This document shows positions 17,927 through 25,920 of a stretch of 64,000 nt of DNA, piece by piece. Source of the DNA: Streptomyces endocoffeicus (GTDB taxonomy: Bacteria; Actinomycetota; Actinomycetes; Streptomycetales; Streptomycetaceae). The position numbers were made by a program, and so were the translations under genes. Within the stretch, counting starts at the first letter, position 1, and every line of letters begins with the position of its first letter. The stretch lies in the NCBI RefSeq assembly GCF_016741935.1, contig NZ_JAERRG010000014.1, forward strand, positions 124,001 to 188,000, given 5' to 3'. The notes below the pieces were generated by a model. The model did not search any database, was not told the DNA's origin, and saw only the letters and a list, made by a program, of their open reading frames with translations.

Positions 17927-18924
17927 CTGGCATCCTCCTCGTAGTGCACCCAGCCGCGCTGGGTCTTGAACAGCACGGCGGTCACCAGGCCGATGCCGAG
18001 CATCAGCATCCAGGCCATCGCGGCGGCGTAGCCCATGCGCAGATTGTGGAAGCCCTGCTCGTAGAGGTACCAGCCGTAGACCAGCAGGGAGTCGCCCGGT
18101 CCGCCGGTGTTGGTGCCCGACCCGGCGATCACCACCGCCGAGGTGAAGACCTGGAACGAGTGGATGAGCTCCAGCAGGAGGTTGAAGAAGAGCACCGGCG
18201 AGATCATCGGCAGGGTGATGGACCGGAACCGCCGCCAGCGACCGGCCCCGTCCATCTCGGCGGCCTCGTACAGCTCGCCCGGCACCTGCTTCAGCCCGGC
18301 CAGGAAGATCACCATCGGGGCGCCGAACTGCCAGACGGTCAGGGTGATGAGGGTGGGCAGCGCCCAGTCCGGGTCGCCGATCCAGCCTCCGACGTCCCAC
18401 CCGAAAAGACTCATCGACTTGTCGACGATCGCGTCGTCGTTGAAGACCGCCCGCCAGACGACGCCGATGCTCACACTGGCGCCGATGAGCGAGGGGGCGT
18501 AGAACGCCGAGCGGTAGAAGCCCTGGCCCTTACGCGGCTTGACCAGCAGCAGCGCCACGGCGAGCGCCGCCGCCAGCTTCAACGGGGTGCCGATCAGTAC
18601 GTACTTCAGCGTCACCTGGACCGAGGTCCACCAGCGGTCGTCCTCAAAGAGGTCCTGGAAGTTCTTGAACCCGATCCACCGGGGCGAGTCGAAGAGGTTG
18701 TAGTCGGTGAACGCCAGATAGAGCGAGACGAGCATCGGGCCGAGCGTGAGCAGCAGGATCCCGACGCACCAGGGCGTCAGGAAGAGATAGCCCGCGAGGG
18801 CCTCCCGGCGGCCCTGGCGCCGCCCCGCCGCCGGGGCGGGGCGGGCGCCGGGGGCGGCCTTCTCGGGGGTCGTCCCGCCGGGAGGCCGCACTCCGTCCGC
18901 CGCACGCGTCGTGGTCGGTGTCAC
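17923..18924 (-). CDS. Carbohydrate ABC transporter permease (MalF type)
   Basis: A permease of about 333 residues with a 45-residue hydrophilic N-terminus, six hydrophobic segments, and the EAA loop YEAAEMDGAGRWRRFRSITLP. Two starts compete: a GTG at 18939 that overlaps the binding-protein stop, and a GTG at 18924 with GAGGAG seven bases upstream. I choose 18924 on the ribosome-binding site. It forms a heterodimer with the next permease. Confidence 0.88.
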   Translation of the reverse strand: MTPTTTRAADGVRPPGGTTPEKAAPGARPAPAAGRRQGRREALAGYLFLTPWCVGILLLTLGPMLVSLYLAFTDYNLFDSPRWIGFKNFQDLFEDDRWWTSVQVTLKYVLIGTPLKLAAALAVALLLVKPRKGQGFYRSAFYAPSLIGASVSIGVVWRAVFNDDAIVDKSMSLFGWDVGGWIGDPDWALPTLITLTVWQFGAPMVIFLAGLKQVPGELYEAAEMDGAGRWRRFRSITLPMISPVLFFNLLLELIHSFQVFTSAVVIAGSGTNTGGPGDSLLVYGWYLYEQGFHNLRMGYAAAMAWMLMLGIGLVTAVLFKTQRGWVHYEEDAR

Positions 18925-18935
18925 GGAAGCTCTCC

Positions 18936-20216
18936 TCACGAGCCGAGCGCGGACTCGGCCTCGCTGAAGAACTGGTCGACCGCCTTGCCCATCGAGGTCT
19001 GCCCCAGCGCGACCTGGGTGTAGATCCTCAGGAAGGCGGCCTCGGCGACATCGGCGCCGGCCGGATGCGGGGTGATCGGCTCCAGCTTGGCGCCCACGCT
19101 CTTCTCATACGCGGCGATCTTGGCATCGACGCCCTGGGGCTGGTAGGCGTCGTACTGGGCGGTGGTCGCCGGGATGCCGCGGTTGTAGCCCATGATCTTG
19201 CCCACCTCGGGGTCATGGGTCATGAAGTCGATGAACTGGGCGACTTCCTTGGGGTGCTGGGTGCGGGCGGAGCCGCTGAGCATCAGCGAGGAGAGGTACT
19301 GGGCGGTGCGCTTGCCGTCCGTGGTCGGGATGGGCCCGAGGTCGAGGGTGGTCTTGGTCTCGGCGGCGAAGCGGACCAGGAAGTTGTCCCAGGTGAACTC
19401 GGAGGCCGACAGATCGGCGCTGATCGACGCCTTGGGCTTGGCCTGCTCGGACTTCTTGCCCGGCACCAGTTCGTCGGCCTTGGCGTGCTGCTGCCAGCGG
19501 CCCCACCACTCGGTGAGGTCGTCCTTGGTGAAGCCGAGCTTGTCGTCCTTGGTGAAGAACGCCTTGCCGTTCTGCCGCAGATACAGGTCGTAGAGATACA
19601 TCACATTGGCGTTGTCGCTGGCACCGTAGAGCGTGTTGTCGCTTTTGCGCACCTTCTTGGCGGCCGCGAAGAAGTCATCCCAGGTCCACCCGTCCTTGAC
19701 GGTCACCCCGGCCTTCCGATACGCGTCCGGGTTGTAGAAGAACGCGAAGGTATTGGCGCCGACCGGCACCCCAAGGAGCTTGCCGTCGATATCCCCGGCC
19801 TTCTCCAGTCCGTCACGGAATCCCTTGAGGCTGAGATTTCCGGCGTCGGCCTGACCGTTCAGATCCAGCAGAAGGTTCTTGTCGCCGTATTTGCGAAGGA
19901 AGGCGTAGGAGTTCTGGAAGACGTCCGGGGCGTTTCCGCCCGCGGCCTGGGTATTGAACTTGCTCCAGAAGTCGGTGTATTCGGAGAAGTCCGTCTTGAC
20001 CTTGATGTTCGGGTGTTCCTTCTCGAAGAGCCCGACCGTCTTCTGGATCAGCTCCGCGCGGTCCTTGGCGCCCCACCACGAGTAGCGGATGGTCACCTTG
20101 CCGCCCCCGGAACCGCTTCCCCCGCCACAGCCGGTGGCCAGCAGCCCCAGCGCGGCCACCACGACCGCGGCCGCCCGGACCCCTCTCGCCCTCGCCGTCC
20201 ATCGCCCAGCACCCAT
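18936..20216 (-). CDS. Extracellular sugar-binding lipoprotein of the importer
   Basis: A 426-residue family-1 solute-binding protein. The signal peptide ends in lipobox LLATGC with C30 as the lipidated cysteine, followed by a glycine-rich linker. The body begins VTIRYSWWGAKDRAELIQ, typical of sugar-binding proteins. It is the first gene of the importer operon and lies downstream of LacI-type operators at 20263-20374, so it is probably repressed until its sugar is available. Confidence 0.9.
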   Translation of the reverse strand: MGAGRWTARARGVRAAAVVVAALGLLATGCGGGSGSGGGKVTIRYSWWGAKDRAELIQKTVGLFEKEHPNIKVKTDFSEYTDFWSKFNTQAAGGNAPDVFQNSYAFLRKYGDKNLLLDLNGQADAGNLSLKGFRDGLEKAGDIDGKLLGVPVGANTFAFFYNPDAYRKAGVTVKDGWTWDDFFAAAKKVRKSDNTLYGASDNANVMYLYDLYLRQNGKAFFTKDDKLGFTKDDLTEWWGRWQQHAKADELVPGKKSEQAKPKASISADLSASEFTWDNFLVRFAAETKTTLDLGPIPTTDGKRTAQYLSSLMLSGSARTQHPKEVAQFIDFMTHDPEVGKIMGYNRGIPATTAQYDAYQPQGVDAKIAAYEKSVGAKLEPITPHPAGADVAEAAFLRIYTQVALGQTSMGKAVDQFFSEAESALGS

Positions 20217-20262
20217 GACACGCCCCTCCCGGGCAGGTCGTCCGACTGCCCCCGCTAGTTTG

Positions 20263-20286
20263 AAACGTTTTAGGCAAGCGCTTGCC
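20263..20286 (-). promoter_or_regulatory. Two LacI-type palindromes upstream of the importer operon
   Basis: AAACGTTT (20263-20270) and the 14-bp palindrome GGCAAGCGCTTGCC (20273-20286) lie 47-70 bases upstream of the binding-protein start. The second has the central GCGC of LacI-family operators. Confidence 0.72.
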
Positions 20287-20351
20287 GGGACAAGTTAGGG
20301 ACCAATGAGGCGTACGTCAACGGTTCGGACAGGATCACTCAGGATCGAGGT

Positions 20352-20374
20352 GAAGCGCTTCGACGAAAGCGCTT
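20352..20374. promoter_or_regulatory. Further LacI-type half-sites
   Basis: GAAGCGCTTC (20352-20361) and AAGCGCTT (20367-20374) repeat the AAGCGCTT core of the operator at 20273-20286, spaced 15 bp apart. They may form a second operator or belong to looping repression. Confidence 0.6.
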
Positions 20375-20427
20375 GGGAAGACCGTGCCGACCACCCGGCA
20401 CCGAACACCTTCGGACATGCGACAACG

Positions 20428-20465
20428 CCGAGGGCCCGGAAGGCAGATGCCTTCCGGGCCCTCGG
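20428..20465 (-). terminator. Hairpin downstream of tRNA-Val copy 2
   Basis: A perfect 16-bp stem (20428-20443 with 20450-20465) and a 6-base loop, seven bases past the tRNA 3' end. It separates the tRNA transcript from the importer operon. Confidence 0.8.
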
Positions 20466-20472
20466 TCCAAGG

Positions 20473-20544
20473 TGGGCGATACTGGGTTCGAACCAGTGAC
20501 CTCTTCGGTGTGAACGAAGCGCTCTCCCACTGAGCTAATCGCCC
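20473..20544 (-). tRNA. tRNA-Val (CAC), copy 2
   Basis: Identical over all 72 bases to the copy at 12822-12893, in the same orientation. A TAATGT element upstream could be its -10; I see no good -35. Confidence 0.95.
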
Positions 20545-20610
20545 TGGCGCACGCCCAACATTAGCGCATGCGGGACCGTGCTCATGACCAGTCCTACGAC
20601 GCCGGGCCGC

Positions 20611-21066
20611 TCACTGCTCGATCTTCCACGGCATCACGACACCGAACTTCCACACATAGGCCGACACCGCCACGGCGCAGATCACCACCGCGATCGTGGT
20701 CAGTATGAGATTGCGCCTGCGCACCCTCGGATCCAGGGCACGGTGGGCCGCCTCGGTGACCTTGCGCTTGGTCCAGGCCAGCACCAGCTGGGCCCAGACG
20801 AACTCGGTCGCCCAGATCGCCATTCCGGCGAAGATCACCAGCCATCCCGGGCCGGGCAGGGGCAGCAGGATGACACCCAGAACCACGACCGCGAGACCGA
20901 CGATGAACACGCCGACCTGCCAGCTCAGGTGGAGCGGGCGGGACCGCTTGATGAACCGCGGCGCCCGGGAGCCCCATACCGGCCCCTTCTTCGGGTCATC
21001 GCCCCCCGTCGCGACCTGGGACCCCGCCTCGCCGGCCCCGTGTCGCTCGTCACTCTCCGCATTCAT
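20611..21066 (-). CDS. PGPGW-motif membrane protein (TIGR02611-like)
   Basis: A 151-residue membrane protein. Two hydrophobic segments flank LPLPGPGWLVIF around residue 70, the hallmark of this actinobacterial family; another segment is near the C-terminus. The N-terminal 40 residues are hydrophilic and poorly conserved looking. Function is unknown. It is divergent from ssgB, which I recall as a conserved arrangement. The ATG at 21066 (MNAESDERHG) is the only good start. Confidence 0.85.
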   Translation of the reverse strand: MNAESDERHGAGEAGSQVATGGDDPKKGPVWGSRAPRFIKRSRPLHLSWQVGVFIVGLAVVVLGVILLPLPGPGWLVIFAGMAIWATEFVWAQLVLAWTKRKVTEAAHRALDPRVRRRNLILTTIAVVICAVAVSAYVWKFGVVMPWKIEQ

Positions 21067-21256
21067 GTGACCCAACTTACCTGATCGTTTGAAGTCACCG
21101 GAACGGCGGTAGTGGCCGGCCTGGAGCTGGGCCGCATGAGCTACCAGAAGAGCCGCAAAACGGTCAGAGGGGTTTACAACGGCACCGTAGGTGGCATGTC
21201 GATTTCGCCGACGTGCGAATCCCCGAGCGCACACTGAGCGAAAGGCCCTGGCGCTT

Positions 21257-21670
21257 ATGAACACCACGGTCAGCTGCGAGCTGCACCTGCGCCTCGTTGT
21301 GTCGAGCGAATCCTCACTGCCTGTACCCGCGGGCCTGCGGTATGACACGGCCGACCCTTACGCCGTGCACGCCACCTTCCACACCGGAGCCGAAGAGACG
21401 GTCGAATGGGTGTTCGCCCGCGATCTTCTCGCCGAGGGTCTGCACCGGCCCACCGGCACCGGCGACGTCCGGGTGTGGCCGTCCCGCAGCCACGGCCAGG
21501 GAGTCGTCTGCATCGCCCTGAGCTCCCCGGAGGGGGAGGCACTGCTCGAAGCCCCGGCGCGGGCCCTGGAGTCGTTCCTGAAGCGAACCGACGCCGCGGT
21601 GCCACCCGGTACCGAACACCGCCATTTCGACCTCGACACAGAGCTCTCCCACATCCTGGCGGAGAGCTGA
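21257..21670 (+). CDS. ssgB: Sporulation-specific cell division protein SsgB
   Basis: A 137-residue SALP-family protein. The sequence MNTTVSCELHLRLVVSSESS, YDTADPYAVHATFHTG and WVFARDLLAEGL match SsgB as I know it almost exactly. In Streptomyces, SsgB helps recruit FtsZ to sporulation septa. The ATG at 21257 gives the expected length; a GAAAGG element lies about 12 bases upstream. SsgB is known to be under developmental sigma control, but I could not define a convincing promoter in 21067-21256. The gene ends in a 17-bp direct repeat. Confidence 0.96.
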   Translation: MNTTVSCELHLRLVVSSESSLPVPAGLRYDTADPYAVHATFHTGAEETVEWVFARDLLAEGLHRPTGTGDVRVWPSRSHGQGVVCIALSSPEGEALLEAPARALESFLKRTDAAVPPGTEHRHFDLDTELSHILAES

Positions 21671-21695
21671 GACCCGGCGAGAGCTGAGCGCTCGG
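21662..21695 (+). repeat. 17-bp x 2 repeat across the ssgB stop codon
   Basis: GAGAGCTGAG recurs at 21662 and 21679, so the stop codon and its context are duplicated once. Confidence 0.7.
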
Positions 21696-21816
21696 CCGTC
21701 CGACTCGGGGAGACGGCGCGAGCCGGGGCGCGACCGCATCACGTACCGACGATCCCGACCATGGCAATCCCGACAACGGCAGAGGCAGGCGACGGTGCCG
21801 TCGCCGCGGCAGCGCC

Positions 21817-21896
21817 CGCGGTGACGGCACCGTCGCATGACCGCTCGGCACCATCGCGCGACCGTCCGGCACCGTCGCATGACCGCCCTGGGCCGC
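21817..21896 (+). repeat. Short tandem repeats between ssgB and the CGNR gene
   Basis: The interval 21671-21989 has no gene I can support. It holds about four imperfect copies of a GGCACCGTCGCATGACCG-like unit. The TAGAGTCGGG near 21925 could be part of a promoter for the next gene. Confidence 0.65.
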
Positions 21897-21989
21897 CTGG
21901 TGAACGTCCGGGGCCCGGCGGGACTAGAGTCGGGCAGATCGAGGGCAGCCCAGGGGCAGCCGCCGACCCAGCCGGCCAGGGAGCCAATC

Positions 21990-22559
21990 GTGCTGATCAA
22001 CCACGACACCCGGTGCGCGCTCGACGCCGTCGTCGATCTGGTGAACACCGCGCCCGAGGGCGCGGACCAGGACGACCTCGCCGATGTCGACGCTCTGCGC
22101 CGGTTCGTCGGGCGCAATGCCATCAGCGACATCGGCACGCTCGGGGAGCGCGACCTCGCCGCGGTACGGGCCGTACGGACCCAGTTCGCCGAGGTCTTCG
22201 CGGCGGCCGGGAACGAGGCCGCCGCCCGCCGCACCGCGGAACTGCTCAACGCGATGATCGCCGCGGCCGGCACCACGCCCCGGCTCACCGACCACGACGG
22301 CTACGACTGGCATGTGCACTACTTCGCGCCCGGTGCCTCGCTGGCCGACCACCTCGCCGCCGACGGCGGGATGGCGCTGGCGTTCCTCGTGGTGGGTGGC
22401 GAGCGGGAGCGGCTGCGCCGCTGTGAGGCCCCGGACTGCCGCCACGCCTTCGTGGATCTGTCCCGCAACCGGTCCCGGCGCTACTGCGACAGCCGCACCT
22501 GCGGCAACCGGCTGCATGTCGCGGCCTATCGCGCCCGGCGCCGCGAGGCCGCGAGCTGA
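21990..22559 (+). CDS. ABATE/CGNR zinc-finger protein, putative transcriptional regulator
   Basis: A 189-residue protein. The N-terminal 140 residues resemble the ABATE domain (putative stress-induced transcription regulator), and the C-terminus is a CGNR zinc finger: CEAPDC, then HAFVDLSRNRSRRYCDSRTCGNRLHVAAYRARRR. The four cysteines and the basic tail suggest DNA binding. The GTG at 21990 has AGGGAG six bases upstream; the longer frame is not supported. Target genes are unknown. Confidence 0.88.
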   Translation: MLINHDTRCALDAVVDLVNTAPEGADQDDLADVDALRRFVGRNAISDIGTLGERDLAAVRAVRTQFAEVFAAAGNEAAARRTAELLNAMIAAAGTTPRLTDHDGYDWHVHYFAPGASLADHLAADGGMALAFLVVGGERERLRRCEAPDCRHAFVDLSRNRSRRYCDSRTCGNRLHVAAYRARRREAAS

Positions 22560-22647
22560 CCGTCCGCGTACGGGGGTCGGAGGCCGGGCCGGGCCCCGTC
22601 TCACCATCGACCGGCGGTCACCATCGGTAACCGGACGGGCCGCCGCC

Positions 22648-22821
22648 TCACCACCGGTGGAGGTCGTGGACGGCGGTCACGAAGAGCAGGGTGCCGATGA
22701 ACGCCAGGAACAGCATCAGCGGCGGCTGCGAGAGGGCGAAGAGACAGCCACGGGTCTCGTCGCTCGGCGGAACAGGGGGTCCTTCGATGGGGGATTGCTC
22801 CCCGGGCGGTGATTGCAACAT
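22648..22821 (-). CDS. Small membrane protein, 57 residues
   Basis: A short gene from ATG 22821 to TGA 22648. The first 30 residues are Pro/Glu-rich and hydrophilic (MLQSPPGEQSP...), followed by one hydrophobic helix (LMLFLAFIGTLLFVTAVH) and the end DLHRW. The ribosome-binding site is weak. Support comes from the amphipathic composition, the open frame and its filling of an otherwise empty gap; function unknown. Confidence 0.68.
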   Translation of the reverse strand: MLQSPPGEQSPIEGPPVPPSDETRGCLFALSQPPLMLFLAFIGTLLFVTAVHDLHRW

Positions 22822-22856
22822 CTCGCGGAGATCATGACCCAGCCATGAGCCCGCCT

Positions 22857-22886
22857 GCGACCGGTGATCGTTTTTTGATCGGTCGC
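22857..22886 (-). terminator. Possible terminator hairpin with T-rich loop
   Basis: GCGACC (22857-22862) pairs with GGTCGC (22881-22886) and GATC with GATC inside it, with a 3-base bulge and a T-rich loop. It lies just past the end of the next minus-strand gene. Confidence 0.5.
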
Positions 22887-22889
22887 TTG

Positions 22890-23351
22890 TCAGATCCCGT
22901 GCTTTTTGAGTATGGCCTCGATGTCGGAGAAGTCATCTGTGCCAGAGCTCGTTCCGCCCTTGGTCTTCGGCTTCTGCGACGCCTTGACCCCGGTGGCTCC
23001 CCGGCCGGGCCCCAGGGCGGGCTCCGAGGCCCCCGCGGACACCCCGCCGGCCCGTTCGGCGGCGGCCGCCGCGCGGCGCTCCTTACGGGTGCCGCCGGAG
23101 CGGTGCTCGACCGCCCGCGTGATCATGAACAGCGCCCAGGAGACGCCCAGCAGGCCGAAGCCCAGCCAGATGCTCGGCTTGAAGACCAGGTCGGTCAGCC
23201 AGTCCAGGATGCCGGTCATGGCCAGGCCCAGCGGGATCAGGGCGTAGGCGGCGATCCGCGTCGCCGCCAGGAACCGCTTGCGGTAGGCGGTCAGCCCGGC
23301 GATGCCCAGACCGGCCGCGGACAGCGCGGCGCAGATGGTGTCGGTCAGCAT
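22890..23351 (-). CDS. Hypothetical membrane protein
   Basis: A 153-residue protein from ATG 23351, preceded by GGAGGA. It has three to four hydrophobic segments in the first 90 residues (MLTDTICAALSAAGLGIAGL, IAAYALIPLGLAMTGIL, IWLGFGLLGVSWALFMI) and a hydrophilic, Ala/Lys-rich C-terminus ending DDFSDIEAILKKHGI, which looks like a conserved docking peptide. I do not recognise the family. An upstream ATG at 23387 would add 12 residues without a ribosome-binding site. Confidence 0.78.
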   Translation of the reverse strand: MLTDTICAALSAAGLGIAGLTAYRKRFLAATRIAAYALIPLGLAMTGILDWLTDLVFKPSIWLGFGLLGVSWALFMITRAVEHRSGGTRKERRAAAAAERAGGVSAGASEPALGPGRGATGVKASQKPKTKGGTSSGTDDFSDIEAILKKHGI

Positions 23352-23484
23352 CGTTCCTCCCGCGAACTGGGCTTCCGGTAAGTCCATCGTGCACCCCGTA
23401 AGGCGGCCGGGGCCATGGCCCGAGCCCGGGATCAGGGACATCTCCGGGTATGGATCAGGGTCCGGGGGCTGGAAGACTGGCCTC

Positions 23485-24000
23485 ATGAGCCACACCGACC
23501 CCTCCCCCCGCCCCGTGCTCGACGTCTGGTGCGAGTTGCAGTGCCCCGACTGCCGTACCGCCCTGGGCGATCTGCGCGCGCTGCGCGACCGCTTCCAGGA
23601 CGCGCTGGACATCCGGCTGCGCCACTTCCCGCTGGAGCGCCACCGGCACGCCCACGCGGCGGCTCAGGCGGCCGAGGAGGCCATCGCCCAGGGGCGCGGC
23701 TGGCCGTTCGTCGAGGCCGTCCTGGAGCGCACCGAGGAGCTCGGGACCCGCGGTGAGCCGGTGTTGGTGGAGGTGGCCCGGGAACTGGGGCTGGACGCCG
23801 AGGAGATGGACACCGCGCTGGTCGACGGCCGGCACATCCTGATCGTGGACGCGGACCAGGCCGAGGGCCGGGCGATCGGGGTCACCGGCACCCCCACGTA
23901 TGTGATCGGCGGCGAGCGGCTCGACGGCGGGAAGAGCCAGGAGGGGCTGCGGGAGCGCGTCGAGGAGATCGCCGCCCGGCTCGTCGCCGAGCGGTCCTGA
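23485..24000 (+). CDS. DsbA-family thioredoxin-like oxidoreductase (FrnE type)
   Basis: A 171-residue thioredoxin-fold protein without a signal peptide. The active site is CPDC at about residues 21-24 after DVWCELQ; a helical insertion follows, and TGTPTYVIGGERL supplies the cis-proline loop near 138. It probably reduces or isomerises disulfides in the cytoplasm or conjugates thiols such as mycothiol. The ATG at 23485 starts just before the first strand. The first cysteine of VWCELQ is an extra cysteine near the active site. Confidence 0.85.
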   Translation: MSHTDPSPRPVLDVWCELQCPDCRTALGDLRALRDRFQDALDIRLRHFPLERHRHAHAAAQAAEEAIAQGRGWPFVEAVLERTEELGTRGEPVLVEVARELGLDAEEMDTALVDGRHILIVDADQAEGRAIGVTGTPTYVIGGERLDGGKSQEGLRERVEEIAARLVAERS

Positions 24001-24045
24001 GGCGCTGAAAGCCCTGGAAGCCCTGGAAGTCCGCGGGACAGGCCC

Positions 24046-24891
24046 TTAGAGCAGCGGCTTGTACAACTGGTACTCGATCGACTCGTAGCCCAGCGACTCG
24101 TACAGCCGCAGCGCCGGGGTGTTGCCGCCGAAGACGTGCAGGCCCAGGCTGTGGGCCCGGTGCGCCAGGCTCGCCCGCTCGGCGGCCAGCATCAGGGTGC
24201 GGCCGTGTCCGTGGCCGCGGTGCTCCTCGGCGACCTCGACGGCGTAGACGTACGCCTCACCGCTCTCGGCGGCGTCGGGCTCCCCCTCGCGCAGCGCGAT
24301 CCAGATGGTGCCCACGTCCGTGCCGCCGTGGGCGAGGACGCGCAGCAGGGCCGTGGGGGTGTCCGGGCCCTGCGGCAGCAGCTGCGCGTAGTCGGTGTCC
24401 GCCTTGGTGTCGGCCTGCTGCCGGGTGAGCCCGCGCGCCAGCAGATCGGCGACGTATCCGGCCCGCTCGTGGGCGTACCACGCCGGGTAGTCGGCCTCCG
24501 TAAGGGGACGTATCGCGCTGCCCTCGGGCAGCTCGGGCGGGTCCGTGAGCCGCTTGAGCATGTTGCGGCCGCGCTCGCGGTAGCCGAGCGCGGCCGTGAG
24601 CCCGAGGGCGGTCGTGGCCGAGGCGGGGACGCTCACCATCAGCTGGGTGCAGCCCCAGCCGCGCAGCACCTCCTCGGCGGCGAGCGCGGCGACCGTGCCG
24701 CGGCCCCGGTGCCGATCGGCCTCGTCGATGTGCAGCTGCTCGATACGCCCGGCCGCCGGGCCCAGGCGGGCATCGGTGGCGAGGCGTACGGAGCCGACGG
24801 GGCGGCCGTTGACGCACACCTCGTACGCGCGGGCACGCCCGCCGCCGTCGGTGTGCCGTTCGGGCGCGGTGGGCCGCAGAGTGGTGGTCAC
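24046..24891 (-). CDS. Tandem GNAT acetyltransferase
   Basis: A 281-residue protein with two GNAT modules. The first (about 20-115) has EADRHRGRGTVAALAAEE as the acetyl-CoA loop; the second (about 125-281) has VAEEHRGHGHGRTLMLAAE and ends with GNTPALRLYESLGYESIEY, the usual last strand. The second loop is the better match, so that half is probably active. Substrate unknown. It is downstream and convergent to the DsbA-like gene. Confidence 0.85.
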   Translation of the reverse strand: MTTTLRPTAPERHTDGGGRARAYEVCVNGRPVGSVRLATDARLGPAAGRIEQLHIDEADRHRGRGTVAALAAEEVLRGWGCTQLMVSVPASATTALGLTAALGYRERGRNMLKRLTDPPELPEGSAIRPLTEADYPAWYAHERAGYVADLLARGLTRQQADTKADTDYAQLLPQGPDTPTALLRVLAHGGTDVGTIWIALREGEPDAAESGEAYVYAVEVAEEHRGHGHGRTLMLAAERASLAHRAHSLGLHVFGGNTPALRLYESLGYESIEYQLYKPLL

Positions 24892-24974
24892 GAAGGTGTT
24901 CTACCGGCCCGCCGGGCGATCGTCACCCGTTTTCCGGCGCGGATCCGCCGCGACCGGCCGGTCAGGTCCCTGGC

Positions 24975-25120
24975 TTGCCCACTCACGGCCCGATGGTCCC
25001 GCCGCCCGCTCAGGGATCGATGCCGGCGGCGGCCCGCTCAGGGGTCGATGTCCCCGCCGCCCGCTCAGGGGTCCATGCCGGCGGCGGCCCCGTCAGGGGT
25101 CGATGTCCGCGGCCGCCCGC
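24975..25120 (-). repeat. 27-28 bp tandem array formed from the pabC 3' end
   Basis: On the minus strand the last codons of pabC (GAGCGGGCGGCC...GACATCGACCCC, then TGA) are followed by about four further copies of the same 27-28 base unit, decaying towards 24980. Each copy retains the CCCTGA-type stop context. Confidence 0.88.
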
Positions 25121-25920
25121 TCGACGAAGATCCGCAGGGCCTCGGCGGTGACCGGGCCGGGGGCGCCGGGCAGGGTGTGGCCGTCCACGCGGTGGACGGC
25201 CTGTACGTCGCGGGTCGTGGAGGTCACGAAGACCTCCTCGGCCCGGTACAGCGTGTCCAGCGGCAGATCGGTCTCCTTCGCGCCCACCCACTCCAGCACC
25301 AGGGCCCGGGTGATCCCGGCGAGGCAGCCGGAGGAGAGCGGCGGGGTGTGCAGCTGGCCGTCGAGGACCACGAAGACATTGGAGCCGGTGCCCTCGCAGA
25401 GCGCGCCGACCGTGTTGCCGAAGAGGGCCTCGGTGGCGTCGTGCTCGCGGGCGCGGGCGAGCGCGACCACGTTCTCGCCGTACGAGGTGGTCTTCAGACC
25501 GGTGAGCGCTCCGCGCTCGTTGCGCGCCCAGGGGACGGTGACCACGGCCGTGGCGTCGGGCCTGCGGGCCGCCTCGACCAGCGCGACCACCACGGTGGGC
25601 CCGGCCGTGCCCCGGTCGGAGCCGAGCGGTGAGATCCCTCCGGTGTAGGTGATCCTCAGCCGTCCGAACGCCACGGGGTGGGCCTTGAGCACCTCCTCGC
25701 AGCCCCGCCGCACCTCGTCCAGGTCCGGCTCGGGGAGCCCCAGGCCCGCGGCGGAGCGGGCCAGCCGCCGCAGATGGCGGGTGAGGGCGAACGGCTGCCC
25801 CTCGGTGGCCTTGACGGTCTCGAAGACGCCGTCGCCGACCGTGAGCCCGTGGTCGAACACGGACACCATGGCGCTGTCCGGGTCGCAGAGGGATCCATCG
25901 AGCCAGATGGCCGGTTTCAT
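25093..25920 (-). CDS. pabC: Aminodeoxychorismate lyase (class IV aminotransferase fold)
   Basis: A 275-residue PLP enzyme that turns 4-amino-4-deoxychorismate into p-aminobenzoate for folate or secondary metabolism. The PLP lysine is in GLKTTSYGENV, about residue 145, and EGTGSNVFVV precedes the phosphate-binding region. Length is normal. Its ATG overlaps the pabB stop (ATGA), which fixes the start. Class IV enzymes can also be branched-chain transaminases, but the pabB neighbour decides. The 3' end is repeated downstream. Confidence 0.9.
   Translation of the reverse strand: MKPAIWLDGSLCDPDSAMVSVFDHGLTVGDGVFETVKATEGQPFALTRHLRRLARSAAGLGLPEPDLDEVRRGCEEVLKAHPVAFGRLRITYTGGISPLGSDRGTAGPTVVVALVEAARRPDATAVVTVPWARNERGALTGLKTTSYGENVVALARAREHDATEALFGNTVGALCEGTGSNVFVVLDGQLHTPPLSSGCLAGITRALVLEWVGAKETDLPLDTLYRAEEVFVTSTTRDVQAVHRVDGHTLPGAPGPVTAEALRIFVERAAADIDP

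Noticed and set aside
20305..20499. 64-codon plus-strand ORF over the operators and tRNA
   Set aside because: It runs through a terminator hairpin and into a tRNA gene and has no ribosome-binding site.
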